Shown in pieces: positions 8,906 to 18,519 of a DNA stretch of 64,000 bases. The DNA lies in NCBI GenBank assembly GCA_902702965.1, contig CACRXP010000067.1, positions 191,729 through 255,728 on the forward strand, given 5' to 3'. The notes beneath the pieces are model-generated. The model did not search any database and was not told the DNA's origin. It saw nothing but the letters and a program-made list of their open reading frames with translations. The stretch's first letter is position 1, and each line of letters opens with the position of its first letter. Position numbers and translations under genes: made by a program. Source of the DNA: Spirometra erinaceieuropaei (taxonomy: Eukaryota > Platyhelminthes > Cestoda > Diphyllobothriidea > Diphyllobothriidae).

Positions 8906-11852
8906 CTTGTCTTTGTCGGTAATGTTATTCTGCCTTTGTATCATGCGCCGCTGTGCGGCTGCTGGTTGGGCTCGAGAGAGTGCTCTTAAGGCACAACGGA
9001 TCGAGTGAGTTCCGTATGAACGATCGGTGAGCGCCCCCTACCACTGTATATTCCCGATCGAAAACCGACAAGGCAACGGGCTCGTGGCCCGGTGAGTAGA
9101 GGCGTTGACTTCTAAACCAAGAGGTCCCGAGTTCGAGGCTCGGGTGTTCCACAATTGGGGCTTGGGTATGGCTGGCTGACGACGGCTAATAAGTCAGAAA
9201 TGGCCATTCCATTGTCGCTTGTCTTTGTCGGTATTGTTATTCTGCCTATGTATCATGCGCCGCTGTGCGGCTGCTGGTTGGGCTCTAGAGAGAGCTCTTA
9301 AGGCACAACGGAACAAGTGAGTTCCGTATGAACGATCGGTGAGCGCCCCCTACCACTGTATATTCCCAAACATAAACCGACAAGGCAACGGCCTCGTGGC
9401 CCGGTGAGTAGAGGCGTTGACTTCTAAACTAACTGGCCGTGGGTACGAGGCTCGGCTGTTCCACACTTCGGGCTTGGGTATGGCTGGCTGACTACGGGTA
9501 TTAAGCCAGAAATGGCCATTCCACTCTCCCTTGTCTTTGTCGGTAATGTTATTCTGCCTATGTATCATGCGCCGCTTTGCGGCTGCTGGTCGGTCTCGAG
9601 AGAGAGCTCTTAAGGCACAACGGAACGAGTGAGTTCCGTATGAAAAATCGGTGAGCGCCCCCTACCACTGTATATTCCCGATCGATAACCGACAAGGCAA
9701 CGGGCTCGTGGCCCGTTGAGTATAGGCGTTGACGTCTAAACCAACTGGTCGCGAGTTCGAGGCTCGGGTGTTCCACACTTCGGTCTTGGGTATGGATGGC
9801 TGACGACGGCTAATAAGCCAGAAATGGCCATTCCAGTCTCCCTTGTCTTTGTCGGTAATGTTTTTCTGCCTATGTATCATGCGCCGCTGTGCGGCTGCTG
9901 GTTGGGATCGAGAGAGAGCTCTTAAGGCACAACGGATCGAGTGAGTTCCATATGAACGATCGGTGAGCGCCCCCTACCACTGTATATTCCCGATCAAAAA
10001 CCGACAAGACAACGGGCTCGTGGCCCGGTTAGTAGAGGCGTTGACTTCTAATCCAACAGTTCCCGAGTTCGAGACTCGGGTGTTCCAACCTTCGGGCTTG
10101 GGTATGGCTGGCTGACGACGGCTAATATGCCAGAAATGGCCATTCCAGTCTCCCTTGTCTTTGTCGGTAATGTTATTCTGCCTATGTATCATGCGCCGCT
10201 TTGCGGCTGCTGGTCGGTCTCGAGAGAGAGCTCTTAAGGCACAACGGAACGAGTGAGTTCCGTATGAACGATCGGTGAGCGCCCCCTACCACTGTATATT
10301 CCCGATCGAAAACCGACAAGGCAACGGGCTCGTGGCCCGGTGAGTAGAGGCGTTGACTTCTAAACCAACAGGTCCCGAGTTCGAGTCTCGGGTGTTCCAC
10401 ACTTCGGGCTTGGGTATGGCTGGCTGACGACGGATAATAAGCCAGAAATGGCCATTTCAGTCTCGCTTGGCTTTGTCGGTAATGTTATTCTGCATATGTA
10501 TCATGCGCCGCTGTGCGGCTGGTGGTTGGGCTCTAGAGAGCGCTCTTAAGGCACAACGGAACGAGTGAGTTAACTATGAACGTTCGGTGAGCGCACCCTA
10601 CCACTGTATATTCCCGATCAAAAACCGACAAGGCAACGGGCTCGTGGCCCGGTGAGTAGAGGCGTTGACTTCTAAACCAACAGGTCCCGAGTTCGAGTCT
10701 CGGTTGTTCCACACTTCGGGCTTGGGTATGGCTGGCTGACGACGGCTAATAAGCCAGAAATGTCCATTCCAGTCTCGCTTGGCTTTGTCGGTAATGTTAT
10801 TCTGCATATGTATCATGCGCCGCTGTGCGGCTGGTGGTTGGGCTCTAGAGAGCGCTCTTAAGGCACAACGGAACGAGTGAGTTCCGTATGAACGTTCGGT
10901 GAGCGCACCCTACCACTGTATATTCCCGATCAAAAACCGACAAGGCAACGGGCTCGTGGCCCGGTGAGTAGAGGCGTTGACTTCTAAACCAACAGGTCCC
11001 GAGTTCGAGTCTCGGGTGTTCCACACTGCGGGCTTGGGTATGGCTGGCTGACGACGGCTAATAAGCAAGAAATGGCCATTCCAGTCTCGCTTGACTTTGT
11101 CGGTAATGTTATTCTGCCTATGTATCATGCGCCGCTGTGCGGCTGCTGGTTGGGCTCGAGAGAGAACTCTTAAGGCACAACGGAACGAGTGAGTTCCGTA
11201 TGAACGATCGGTGAGCGCCCCCTACCACTGTATATTCCCGATCAAAAACCGACAAGGCAACGTGCTCGTGGCCCGGTGTCTAGAGGCGTTGACTTCTAAA
11301 CCAAGAGGTCCCGTGTTCGAGTCTCGGGTGTTCCAAAATTCGGGCTTGGGTATGACTGGCTGACGACGGCTAATAAGCCAGAAATGGCCATTCCAGTCTC
11401 CCTTGTCTTTGTCGGTAATGTTTTTCTGCCTATGTATCATGCGCCGCTGTGCGGCCGCTGGTTGGGCTCGAGGGAGAGCTCTTAAGGCACAACGGAACGA
11501 GTGAGCTCCGTATGAACGATCGGTGAGCGCCCCCTACCACTGTATATTTCCGATCGAAAACCGACAAGGCAACGGGCTCTTGGCCCGGTGATTAGAGGCG
11601 TTTACTTCTAAACCAACAGGTCGCGAGTTCGAGTCTCGGGTGTTCCACACTTTGGGCTTGGGTATGGCTGGCTGACAACGGCTAATAAGCCAGAAATGGC
11701 CATTCCAGTCTCACTTGTCTTTGTCGGTAATGTTATTCTGCCTATGTATCATGCGCCGCTGTGCGGCTGCTGGTTGGGCTCGAGAGAGAGCTCTTAAGGC
11801 ACAACGGAACGAGTGAGTTCCGTATGAACGATCGGTGAGCGCCCCCTATCAC

Positions 11853-11867
11853 TATATATATATATAT
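11853..11867. repeat. (TA)n at the right edge of the satellite array
   Basis: The last satellite unit breaks off within CACTGTATATT and continues as a short TA run. A different repeat, the terminal repeat of a Penelope-like element, follows. Confidence 0.85.
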
Positions 11868-11945
11868 TGCTGATTTATGCGAAAATGCGCGTTCCCGGAT
11901 GTAACTGAGTAGATAAGGCGATCGCAGGAACCATAAGTATATTTG

Positions 11946-11985
11946 CCTGACGTTTCGAAAGCAAACAATCTTCCGTCATCGGAGG
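11946..11985 (-). ncRNA. Degenerate hammerhead motif of a Penelope-like terminal repeat
   Basis: On the minus strand the order is CCU-CCGATGA-C-GGAAG-loop-CUUUC-GAAACGUC-AGG. Helix I (CCU/AGG), helix II (GGAAG/CUUUC with one G-U pair) and the second core strand GAAACGUC are intact. The first core strand reads CCGATGA instead of CTGATGA, which should abolish cleavage. It follows a GC-rich tail on the same strand, as in the other PLE copies. Confidence 0.5.
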
Positions 11986-12059
11986 TGGTTTGCGTACGGC
12001 ACGTCACATTATTTAAGGGTTTTTCTTTCGTGCTGGCGTGTCACTGACTTCCAGCGCGC

Positions 12060-12760
12060 TGCATCACACTGTATGGCGATGGTTGTCATGGCGGCATCGG
12101 TTCCTCCTCATCCTTTGTCGGGTGGGGGGAAGGGCGGCGGCGCCGGGGTGACCGCGGCCATTGCTCTTGTTTGTAGTGTCCGTTGTCCGCCCTCGACGCA
12201 TCTCGCCTTCCTGCCCCGTTCGCACCTGCCCGTATCCGCGTGGACGGTGGTTTTCATGCCACTGTTGACGTCGGCCTGGGTGGTCCTGTCGCTGTCGGGG
12301 GATCTCGTCTCGCTGTCCCGTTCGCACCTGCCCGTAACCGTGTTTATGGTGGTTGTCACGCCACTGTTGGCGTCGGGCCGCGGGGTCCTGTTGCTGTCGT
12401 GGGATCTCGTCTCGCTGTCCCGTTCACACCTGCCCGTAGCCGTGTTGACGGTGGTTGTCATGGCAGGGTTGACGTCGGGCTGGGGGGTTTTGTCACTGTC
12501 GGGCGTTCTCATCGAGTGCTGGCGTCTGTCTGCGTTCGGACCCAGAAGGCGGTCTCCTGGGTTTGCGTTCGCCGCCGGTTGTCCCCCGGTTTCGTCCGTT
12601 CCCGGTGCCTGTCTATGCCCGTCCTCGTTCCCGCTTGGTCCGGGTTCGATTACTGCCGTCTCTGGCCTAACGACTCGTCGGTAGCCCTGCCTATTGAACT
12701 TCAACCGTAGGGCTTGGTAGGCAGCCGGCAGAGTTACGCATCGGTTAATTGAGGTAGTTG
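12060..12760 (-). mobile_element. GC-rich tail of a Penelope-like element containing a 102-bp minisatellite
   Basis: This GC-rich, CpG-rich island is open in one minus frame for about 198 codons and also in two plus frames, which points to composition rather than coding. The minus frame shows three copies of a 34-residue motif (TGRCERDSETRS and related). Because a hammerhead lies directly downstream on the minus strand, I interpret the island as the 3' tail of a PLE whose coding part is missing. The alternative, a low-complexity host exon, cannot be excluded. Confidence 0.45.
12190..12500. repeat. Minisatellite, three 102-bp units
   Basis: CGTTCGCACCTGCCCGTA and its variants recur near 12218, 12320 and 12422, spaced 102 bp apart. 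Because 102 is a multiple of three, the repeats keep every reading frame in register, which explains the overlapping open frames on both strands. Confidence 0.85.
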
Positions 12761-12800
12761 TGGTGTGCCAGGCTTCGAGTGTCTCCCTGACCGTTTGATC

Positions 12801-12822
12801 ATATATATATATATATATATAT
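12801..12822. repeat. (TA)n microsatellite
   Basis: A clean TA run separates the GC-rich island on the left from a plus-strand Penelope-like endonuclease fragment on the right. Confidence 0.85.
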
Positions 12823-12834
12823 CCTCAACCACGT

Positions 12835-13035
12835 AAAAAGCCGAGACATTTTGTCCCAAGTTGCCATGCATTCGTTGAAAACCGGACACAAATTCGCCTG
12901 GGCCAGGACCCGCATTGTAGGTGTCTGTTCATCTAAAAAGTGCCGTCAATTTTTAGAGGCCATCCATTCAGATAAGGCATGCATCAATACACACGTAGAA
13001 TTGGATACGCTGTACAACAGCCTCAAGGAAAAATG
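12835..13035 (+). pseudogene. Penelope-like element, C-terminal end of the GIY-YIG endonuclease
   Basis: The frame from 12851 (SQVAMHSLKTGHKFAWARTR, then CRQFLEAIHSDKACINTHV and LDTLYNSLKEK) matches the conserved tail of PLE endonucleases: a GH.F.W..TRI block, an FLEA.HS block, then IN.H..LD..Y..L. The catalytic N-terminal half is absent, so the fragment is 5'-truncated at the microsatellite. It is closest to the fragments at 13499-14359. Confidence 0.7.
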
Positions 13036-13040
13036 AACAA

Positions 13041-13498
13041 GTATTAGGCAATCAGAACAAAACACCAGCAGGAATGACAAGGCAACATTGATTTGCGGCA
13101 TGTTTAATTGTTAACTGTTTTGCACACTTATTCCACGTCTAAGGACGACTTAGGGAACCAATATAGAAAATTTAAAATAAACCTTGTTAAGCTTTGTCAA
13201 AGAGCTTTTTTTTCGAATATATATGTATATATATAAATTGAAACGCAGGCATCTCAAGAAATATAATTTGAAATCAACAACGTTCTTTAGGAAATGGAGA
13301 AATCCATATTAAGTAAATTTTCGACGTCGGTTCTCCGTGTCGTCGTCTGACTAGAGTAAATGTGCAGAAAACAATTAAAATTTCAAACTTGCTACAAAAT
13401 CAATACTCGTTTGGTGCCTCAGTTTGTAAGCTGCCGTCATAGGTGTCAGTCCGCATTGATCGGCTTTCGTCTCTTCCACTTTTCTCTGAGATTCCTGT
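13041..13498. other. AT-rich spacer between two PLE endonuclease fragments
   Basis: The stretch includes a short imperfect (TA)n at about 13217-13236 and a mixed-composition stretch near 13320. No gene is seen. Confidence 0.4.
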
Positions 13499-13834
13499 AC
13501 GTGGCATCTAACTTGATATACCTGTTGATAAGTGACTCATCGGAGTGCATGGCTTCAAGAAACTCTCGGCGTTTTTTTAGATTGGCAAACTCAGACGATG
13601 CGAGTTTTGTCCCATGCGAAATTGTGCCCAGTATCAAGAGTGCGCATGGCCATTTGAGACAAGTGGTCCCGCCTCTTAACTGCAAGTTGGTGTTCGTGGA
13701 TGCGTGTAGAGGCAAATTTTTCCCTTTGGCCACAATATACGGCATCAAAGGCATAGCATGGGGTCATGAAGACGATTTTTTTTTATCGAGATAGCCAACC
13801 CTATCCTTAGGGTGTACAAGCTGGGTGCGTAAAG
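13499..13834 (-). pseudogene. Penelope-like endonuclease fragment, left arm of an inverted repeat
   Basis: On the minus strand the fragment runs from the CxxC/GIY-YIG region to the FLEAMHSDE...INRYIKLDATY tail. It is split over two frames, so it is frameshifted. It is nearly identical to the plus-strand segment 14023-14359. The match ends sharply at GATGCCACGT on one side and at CTTTACGCACCC on the other. Confidence 0.75.
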
Positions 13835-14022
13835 TAGTCGGTGGCTTGTGCGACACTTTTATCTGGTGTTTTTCTCAAGTGTCTTTCAACAATTTCAGAC
13901 ACATTCTTGATGTAAGGAAGGATTCGCCAAGTGTTTGCTTTGGGCGCTTGATTGGAACTTTCTAGTTCCTTTGTTTTTATCTCTTGTTGTTTTATGCATC
14001 GACGTACGAAATCTCTCTCTCT
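13835..14022. other. 188-bp spacer of the endonuclease inverted repeat
   Basis: Unrelated sequence, ending in a short CT-rich run (CTCTCTCTCTCT), separates the two inverted arms. It contains no gene. Confidence 0.6.
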
Positions 14023-14359
14023 CTTTACGCACCCAGCTTGTACACCCTAAGGATAGGGTTGGCTAGCTCGATAAAAAAGAAGTCGTCTACATGATCCCAT
14101 GCTATGCCTTTGATGCCGTATATTGTGGCCAAACGGGAAAATTTGCCTCTACACGCATCCCCGACCATCAACTTGCAGTTAAGAGGCGAGACCACTTGTC
14201 TCAAATGGCCATGCGCACTTTTGATACTGGGCACAATCTAGCATGGGACAAAACTCGCATCGTCTGAGTTTGCCAATCTAAAAAACGCCAAGAGTTCCTT
14301 GAAGCCATGCACTCCGATGAGTCATGCATCAACAGGTATATCAAGTTAGATGCCACGTC
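14023..14359 (+). pseudogene. Penelope-like endonuclease fragment, right arm of an inverted repeat
   Basis: This is the inverted copy of 13499-13834. Recognisable pieces are AMPLMPYIVAK in one frame (corrupted GIY-YIG strand) and, in shifted frames, a LAVKRR...HLSQMAMRT-like block and a KRQEFLEAMHSDESCINRY-like tail. Frameshifts and a TGA after RIV show that it is dead. Confidence 0.7.
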
Positions 14360-14599
14360 ATGATTCATTGTGTCCTGCTTTTTCGGGCGTAAAACACGGC
14401 GACTCTGAATTCGCGAGAACCTTTGAATCGTTTCTGCACATATTTGTATGGATGGAATCCTTTATGTGAACCCGGGTAACGCAGATCGTCTTTGCTAAAT
14501 ATAAGGTAAACCGCCCTCATGCATAAGTAGTTGTGAGTATAAACGGATTTCTAGTTAGTCTGGTATAGTTGCGGTGCACTTGTTTTCTCAGGAACACGT
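14360..14599. other. Mixed-composition stretch, no gene seen
   Basis: No reading frame or repeat is recognised between the inverted endonuclease pair and the hairpin that follows. Confidence 0.35.
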
Positions 14600-14634
14600 A
14601 GCGATGAGTCTGATGAGAAGCAGACACGATCGCT
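14600..14634 (+). other. Perfect nested hairpin
   Basis: AGCGAT pairs with ATCGCT (outer 6 bp) and GTCTG pairs with CAGAC (inner 5 bp), with small internal loops GA and ACG and an eight-base apical loop ATGAGAAG. CTGATGAG occurs inside, but the GAAA strand of a hammerhead is lacking, so I do not call a ribozyme. It may be an RNA structural element of an unrecognised repeat. Confidence 0.4.
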
Positions 14635-14937
14635 CAAGCAGAAATTTTACGAGACAAATGCATTTTCTATAGATCGAAATGCGTCAGCAGGAAAGGAAAC
14701 GAGTCCATAAACAGTGTTAATAACTAGTTAGGCGCCGGATGTTTAACAGTTGTGCCAACATGAATTATGTGAGCCTTGTCGTCATCTAGTGTATTCTAGA
14801 TTCATTGTATAAAAACTCCTGCTTGGGCAGACAACTTACTTTTACAAACTTTAGGGTGTGCATACATTGAAGTAGGCTGACGGGGGAGCTAAATTAACCC
14901 AAATGTGAGCAAACTCATGTCTTCGGATGGAACCTTA

Positions 14938-15001
14938 TAGCTCAGGCGGAGTAGCGTTGGCTGTACTAAAACCGCCTCTTTGTTGCCTTAAGTTCGAATC
15001 C
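14938..15001 (+). repeat. tRNA-like sequence (SINE or tRNA-pseudogene candidate)
   Basis: An A-box-like TAGCTCAGGCGG and a near-perfect B box AGTTCGAATCC lie 53 nt apart, slightly more than in a normal tRNA. The T-stem (TTAAG against CCTAC) does not pair properly and no clean anticodon stem forms. It is therefore a degenerate tRNA-derived element, not a tRNA gene. Confidence 0.4.
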
Positions 15002-15009
15002 TACTGTGA

Positions 15010-16589
15010 CACCGAGTTCTTTTAACAGTTAAATCAAACTGAAATACTTTACCGCCTGTCTCGTAATAGCTTTTCGGCATAAGCTGTAAAACATGCCATA
15101 CGGTAGATGCGTTAGCAGGCAATGTAAGGAATGCGAACGCTTGGGACGATTCATAGAGGAATCCCCGCCGTGAGGAACACTTAGTGTTTCGTATATTAAT
15201 TGCCAAGATTTATAATATTAAAAACTAAAAACGAAGTTTCAAAAATCGTATCAGAAAAGCGGCTTTACGTAATTGGCTTATGTTTCACTTCGCATGTACG
15301 ATCCCGATTTACGGCGTATACCTCAACCGACATGAGACACTTAGTGGGTGGATTTGCCCACTTTTTACGAAAGTCAACGCATAAAATGACTTCCTTTAAA
15401 AACGACTGGCGCTGTCTGATGAACCTGACGTAGAGACTGATTGAAAGCACAGGTTAGCAAATGAACGGCATACAGGTAGATAATCTGACGAAAGCGAGAT
15501 TTTCACCGGGCCAAGGGGATTGTTTAACCTTTTGCTTGACTCGACATTATTAAAGCGCATGTCTCTCCTTATGTGGCGCCTTTAGTATGATGTGCGGTCC
15601 ACCAATGCCGTGTGTGTGGCTGTATCCGATCCGCCTGTCAATGTGACCTGAATCGGTCCCGACCTCGTTGGCTGCTGATATGGTGGGTGGCCCCAGTTGT
15701 CCCGCACCGTGATTGTCACACGTTAAGAAGGTTCGCAAAGTCAGATGTGGGAAGCAGAAGTGGGTTGTAAAACACTTTGTTTAACCGGCATCTTTGTCTG
15801 ATTTACCGGGAGAACCTCCTCTCTAATTTTTGTTCTTCGTCGTTGGGACTGCAGAAATGCCTAAACATCCCCTTGCACAAGTGAGTGATAAGTTAACTAT
15901 TAAAAATAATCTAATCATGTCGCGTACAATCCATATTATTATGCATGTAATAGTTTTAAAATAAGAAAAAACAATAACAATTTTCTGATTTTAACTTTTA
16001 TTTGCGTGTCATCGGATTACACAGTTAACGCCCTCTTTGAAAACAGCTGCGGTTCAGTCAAAATGTATATGCACCAACGATCCTCATGTCAATAAATATT
16101 TAAAAATTCGGTCGTGGTGTTTGGAAACGCCACGATATTAAACGCATGATCTACGGGGTCCTCCTTATTACTATAGAGTGAAAAGGAATTTTCTTTCCCG
16201 CCAGATAAGTCGACGTCAATTTTACAATTGCGTACAATTTTTCATCTGTCGGAATAGCCAAATTCTCATTCATGATGTAACATCATGGCTACGTAAGGCT
16301 GTCGACGCGTTCGAAGTCCACGCTGATGGCAAACTGATAAGCATTGCCTGTCAAATGTGTACTTATAATTCTGCTAGAATATGCTTGCCCAGTTGGAAAA
16401 TAGTCATCGTATTCAAATAGCGTTTTAACAATTTCTGCCAATTATTGCATTGAGCGGTATAGTTTGACATCACTGTAACCGGCAAAACTAAAGCCGGTTA
16501 CTTTTTTGCGAAGCAAATGTTAACAGTCATAACAATAGAAAAAAAAACATACATAAAAAGGAGAAAGCTATTCGGAAAACCAAGTTGTA
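15010..16589. other. Intergenic stretch with a small GC-richer patch
   Basis: No gene is supported. A GC-richer patch at about 15550-15740 is open in one minus frame for 62 codons, with no recognisable motif. It may be unclassified repeat material. Confidence 0.35.
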
Positions 16590-16760
16590 CTCTTAAATTT
16601 TCGAGTCAGTGACACCGACCCGTCGTCAGACAAAATGAACAGAGGGAAAGTAAAATCAGCAGACCAGATCGGTTGGCGCGACAGTACAGGCAATGACAAA
16701 CAGAGAGCTGACGCATGAGAGGGGGACACCGAGTTATGGTAGGCTGTGGGGCAGGGGGAG
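16590..16760 (-). repeat. Terminal repeat of a Penelope-like element, 3' copy
   Basis: The sequence matches 18344-18515 in inverted orientation, including CCCCACA(G/A)CCTACC, the TGTTTGTCATTG block and the hammerhead. It lies at the 3' end of the minus-strand PLE. Confidence 0.75.
16595..16632 (-). ncRNA. Hammerhead-like motif, 3' terminal repeat
   Basis: On the minus strand the order is CTGACGA-C-GGGTCGGT-GTC-ACTGACTC-GAAA. The helix II arms pair over 8 bp with two G-U pairs. The segment after GAAA reads ATTTAAG, so the expected cleavage triplet (ATTC in the inverted copy) is altered and cleavage is doubtful. Confidence 0.55.
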
Positions 16761-16984
16761 GGAAGGAATAACCATTCGGCCTCACTGTGATGGAGCTAGA
16801 GAAAACGCTAGGTGATTGCGTATCGGTGGGAATGCGGGCGGCTGATCACTCATGCAGCTTGAGGTCAAGGTGCAATGCGCCGGCGTTGGAGGTGTTGTGG
16901 GTTTCGGCTGTTGGTCACCGTGTCACAACGGGGAGGAGGAGAGCGGAATGGGGAAACAGCATGCGTCTGTGCGGCCGAGTGGGG
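16761..16984 (-). mobile_element. GC-rich 3' tail of the Penelope-like element
   Basis: This GC-rich segment between the end of the endonuclease homology and the terminal repeat corresponds in position to the tails at 762-1139 and 62600-62905. Confidence 0.5.
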
Positions 16985-18150
16985 GTTAGGAAATGTTGAG
17001 GTGTGGGAAAAAGACATTGAGAGTGCACGTAGGCCCTCGTCCTGAGCGTCTAGATCGACTTGGCGTTTGATGCTAGTCGTGCCAGAATGCCAAGCTTCGA
17101 GGAATTCTTGCGCGTGTCTGGTGGAAGTCCTTGAAAACCCTTCGGTACCGTCCCAATTGAAGCGGTGGTCGTGCTTACGGGCATGCTCAAACATGAGGGA
17201 CAGATGGTAATGACTGCGAAAGGCTAAATTATACTCGTTGATGCGAGTCCCTAGTTATCTGCCTGTATGACGAAAATAAACACAAGAGCAGTTGGCGTAC
17301 TGTATACGGTAGATGACATCAGTTAGTTGTTATTTATGCGCTGGGTTCTTACCTCGGTATAATGCCTCGCGTAGGGAAGATGCGGGCTTATGGGCAATGC
17401 AGATATCTGATTGACAGAAATAACCGATTTAAATAGATCAATTCTCTCTTGAAGTAAATCATCACTGTTACGGATGCGATAGGCCCGATGGAAAGGAGTT
17501 TGGGCACAGCATTGTTTATGGGCAGCAGGATGGTTGCTCCCGTAGTTAGTTATGATTTCGGCGCTAGAATTATTTCTGTGGACACTTGTTGCTCGGTTGC
17601 CATCAGTAAGTCTATGTATGCAAACATCTAAGAACGGGATTGAATCTCCTCTTGCTTCGTCGAGAGTAAACCATATCGCCGGGAAGAAGATATTTAAATT
17701 ATGGTGCTATAGCTTAACTTCGATGGTCTTTTTTATGAAAAAAAACGTGTCACTCACGTATAGGAGCCACACAATTTGGTTTGAACTTTTGTACAACATC
17801 CTGTTCTAGTCGCTGCAAGACTAGTTCTGCAAGCAGCCCCAATACTGCGGAGCCCATTGGATTGCCCTTTACTTGTTGATAATTCTTGTCATCAAACTGA
17901 CAATAATTGTTGAGACACAGCTAAAGCGTGTCTAAAACATGCTGTGTTGGAATGCCAACGAGACTTTGCTCTAGACATCCGGCAATGCCGTCAACCGCTA
18001 GGTCCTGCGATATTGAAGAATACAAGGCAACATTATCAAATGATAGAACACATTCGCCAGGACTTTATTCAAGACCTTCAATATTTTGTAAGAAAGCCTG
18101 AGAATGTGTCATGCTGTTTTGCGATTCATTCGTGAGGTGTTTTTACTTTC
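16985..18150 (-). pseudogene. Penelope-like element: RT motifs A and B, linker and GIY-YIG endonuclease, multiply broken
   Basis: Reading on the minus strand from 18150 downward: RT motif A, SFDNVALYSS...QDLAV, at about 18000-18045; motif B, GNPMGSAVLGLLAE, at about 17830-17871; then PFLDV and SNHPAAHKQ of the post-RT linker at about 17650-17500; then HKPASSLRE, the endonuclease strand VYFRHTGR and EHARKHDHRFNWDG...FLEAWHS at about 17380-17050. The pieces lie in different frames with several stops. The catalytic YVDD motif region is not recoverable and appears deleted. In the endonuclease the expected YIGETGR reads YFRHTGR. The RT N-terminus is absent. Confidence 0.8.
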
Positions 18151-18343
18151 AGTATAACTACTTGCAAAGAGGTAATTAGAGGATCCAATAAGAGACCTTA
18201 TCATCCTCAGCGGCGAATCTGTCTTGTGAACCATCCGAAGGCCTACGCACGTGCGATACGGGGTTCATTGAGAACCATAGATCTGCATACCCTCTGATCC
18301 GCATTTCTCCCGCTTATTCTCGAACTCAAACACAGGAAGCCCC

Positions 18344-18515
18344 CCCTGCCCCACAACCTACCGAAGCTCGTCCCCACCCGCCTCACGCATCAGGTGTCTG
18401 TTTGTCATTGTCTTTCCTGTCGCGCTAGCCGACCTGGTCTGCCGATTTCACTTTTTCCTCTGTTCATTTCGTCTGACGACGTGTCGGTGTCACTGACTTG
18501 AAAATTCACGATTTT
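18344..18515 (+). repeat. Terminal repeat of a Penelope-like element, inverted 5' copy
   Basis: This is the inverted counterpart of 16590-16760, located upstream of the minus-strand coding part. Inverted terminal repeats of this kind are a known oddity of Penelope-like elements. Confidence 0.75.
18468..18513 (+). ncRNA. Hammerhead ribozyme candidate, inverted terminal repeat
   Basis: The order is TCGT-CTGACGA-C-GTGTCGGT-GTC-ACTGACTT-GAAA-AT-TC-ACGA. Both core strands are intact. Helix I (TCGT/ACGA) pairs over 4 bp and helix II pairs over 8 positions with one mismatch. Helix III is reduced to a single A-U pair closing two bases, as in minimal PLE hammerheads. Predicted cleavage is after C18507. 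Confidence 0.6.
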
Positions 18516-18519
18516 CCGA

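Larger units (their letters stand above)
6617..11847 (+). repeat. 312-bp satellite block, about 16.8 units in plus orientation
   Basis: Landmarks such as CACTGTATATTCCCGATC recur every 312 bp (for example near 8102, 8414, 8726, 9350, 9662, 9974, 10598, 10910 and 11222). Each unit holds, in order, a tRNA-like Pol III promoter region, a hammerhead-ribozyme-like fold, a GC-rich hairpin motif and a linker. Units differ by scattered substitutions with few indels, consistent with homogenisation of a satellite. Some units (for example near 7676, 8300, 9862 and 11422) have TTTTT where others have TTATT just after the hammerhead. A 72-codon frame open on the minus strand in many units is a by-product of the repeat. 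The organisation resembles the Sm-alpha satellite of Schistosoma. Confidence 0.95.

Noticed and set aside
8102..11440. Series of 72-codon minus-strand frames every 312 bp, as if a tandem protein family
   Set aside because: They are the complement of the satellite, start and stop at the same repeat positions, overlap the tRNA-like and hammerhead segments, and are broken in many units.
4764..11847. Tandem array considered as CRISPR-like
   Set aside because: Units are 312 bp and contiguous without unique spacers. This is satellite DNA in a eukaryotic context.
12073..12710. Long overlapping frames on both strands considered as a host gene
   Set aside because: Several frames are open at once because of GC-rich 102-bp repeats. 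The position upstream of a hammerhead fits a retroelement tail better.
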